NCBI GenBank assembly: GCA_903819975.1
Contig: CAIJFI010000007.1
Coordinates: 183,798-247,797, forward strand
DNA: 64,000 bases
Reading direction: 5' to 3'
Origin: an uncultured Bacteroidota bacterium
GTDB taxonomy: Bacteria; Bacteroidota; Bacteroidia; Chitinophagales; Chitinophagaceae
The position numbers and the translations under genes were made by a program. Shown in pieces: positions 63,880 to 64,000 of this stretch. The notes under the pieces are model-generated. The model did not search any database. It was not told the origin of the DNA and saw nothing but the letters and a program-made list of their open reading frames with translations. How positions within the stretch are numbered: the stretch's first letter is position 1; each line of letters opens with the position of its first letter.

Positions 63880-64000
63880 TTTGGGCAAAAATGAGTAAAA
63901 ATGGGCAAAAACTGCCTTATTTATTGCAAAAATTGACTCATTATGTATTAATTTAATTTAAATTCATTTAATTTTGCTTTAAATATAAACAATAAAGATA
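63880..64000. other. AT-rich noncoding end of window upstream of mutY
   Basis: This 121-bp stretch carries two copies of TGGGCAAAAA (63882-63891 and 63903-63912) and a similar GCAAAAAT. I see no open gene or promoter box matching TANNTTTG in it. Confidence 0.5.

Noticed and set aside
1..64000. CRISPR arrays, insertion sequences, prophage or integrated elements
   Set aside because: No spaced direct repeats, transposase, integrase or phage genes were seen; gene content and composition look uniform.

Overview
The window is an AT-rich stretch of a Bacteroidota chromosome, most likely from the Chitinophagaceae or a close relative. The evidence is a SusC/SusD outer-membrane pair, an ExbB-ExbD-ExbD-TonB operon with a phylum-typical TonB N-terminus, the gliding/type IX secretion genes gldD and gldE, TANNTTTG-type -7 promoter boxes, near absence of Shine-Dalgarno sequences, and many lipoproteins. 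It is dense, ordinary chromosomal backbone: about 54 genes, no tRNA or rRNA, no insertion sequence, no CRISPR array and no prophage. Family-level genus assignment is inference only.

Layout. 1-7.6 kb: a nutrient-uptake locus with a partial FG-GAP/VCBS lipoprotein, SusD and SusC on the minus strand, and divergently a LacI-type regulator with a HAD phosphatase whose catalytic motif reads DLNGT. 7.6-12.1 kb (minus): mnmE, then tonB, exbD, exbD, exbB. 12.4-16.2 kb: a secreted zinc metalloprotease and a lone MacB/FtsX-type permease. 16.3-29.5 kb (minus): a complete 14-gene complex I operon, nuoA to nuoN, with a short NuoG. 29.6-32.7 kb (minus): a TPR protein, a PstS-like lipoprotein and a small membrane protein. 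32.8-37.7 kb (mostly plus): hisS, rlmN and two pseudouridine synthases. 37.7-42.6 kb (minus): a secreted amidohydrolase, a 1-Cys peroxiredoxin, rimM, rpsP and ffh. 42.8-48.9 kb (plus): a START-like protein, an LptF/G permease, a Tat-type superoxide dismutase, a CDF transporter, an M20 peptidase, an S4 protein and trmD. 48.9-58.8 kb (plus): a DUF5916 protein, adenine deaminase, upp, an EI24 protein, an RsmI-like methylase, a short ComEC, purH and an EamA transporter. 58.8-63.9 kb (minus): a LutB-like iron-sulfur protein, a DUF3109 protein, gldD, gldE and mutY.

How the genes work together. The SusCD pair imports a nutrient whose identity the sequence does not reveal, powered by the TonB-ExbBD complex; complex I and the redox enzymes supply the proton gradient. 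A large share of the remaining genes serves translation (mnmE, hisS, rlmN, rluB/rluA types, rimM, rpsP, trmD, ffh) or nucleotide salvage and synthesis (ade, upp, purH).

I did not find a clearly new multi-gene system. The best leads are small: TANNTTTG boxes only 3-4 nt before ATG (predicting leaderless mRNAs) on mnmE, rlmN, trmD and purH; strong terminators placed just upstream of co-directional genes; a palindrome in the peroxiredoxin promoter; candidate operators in the SusC/LacI divergent region; an Asn in place of the HAD general acid/base Asp; a NuoG with an unusual CxxC...CxxC tail; and a ComEC lacking two of its usual domains.
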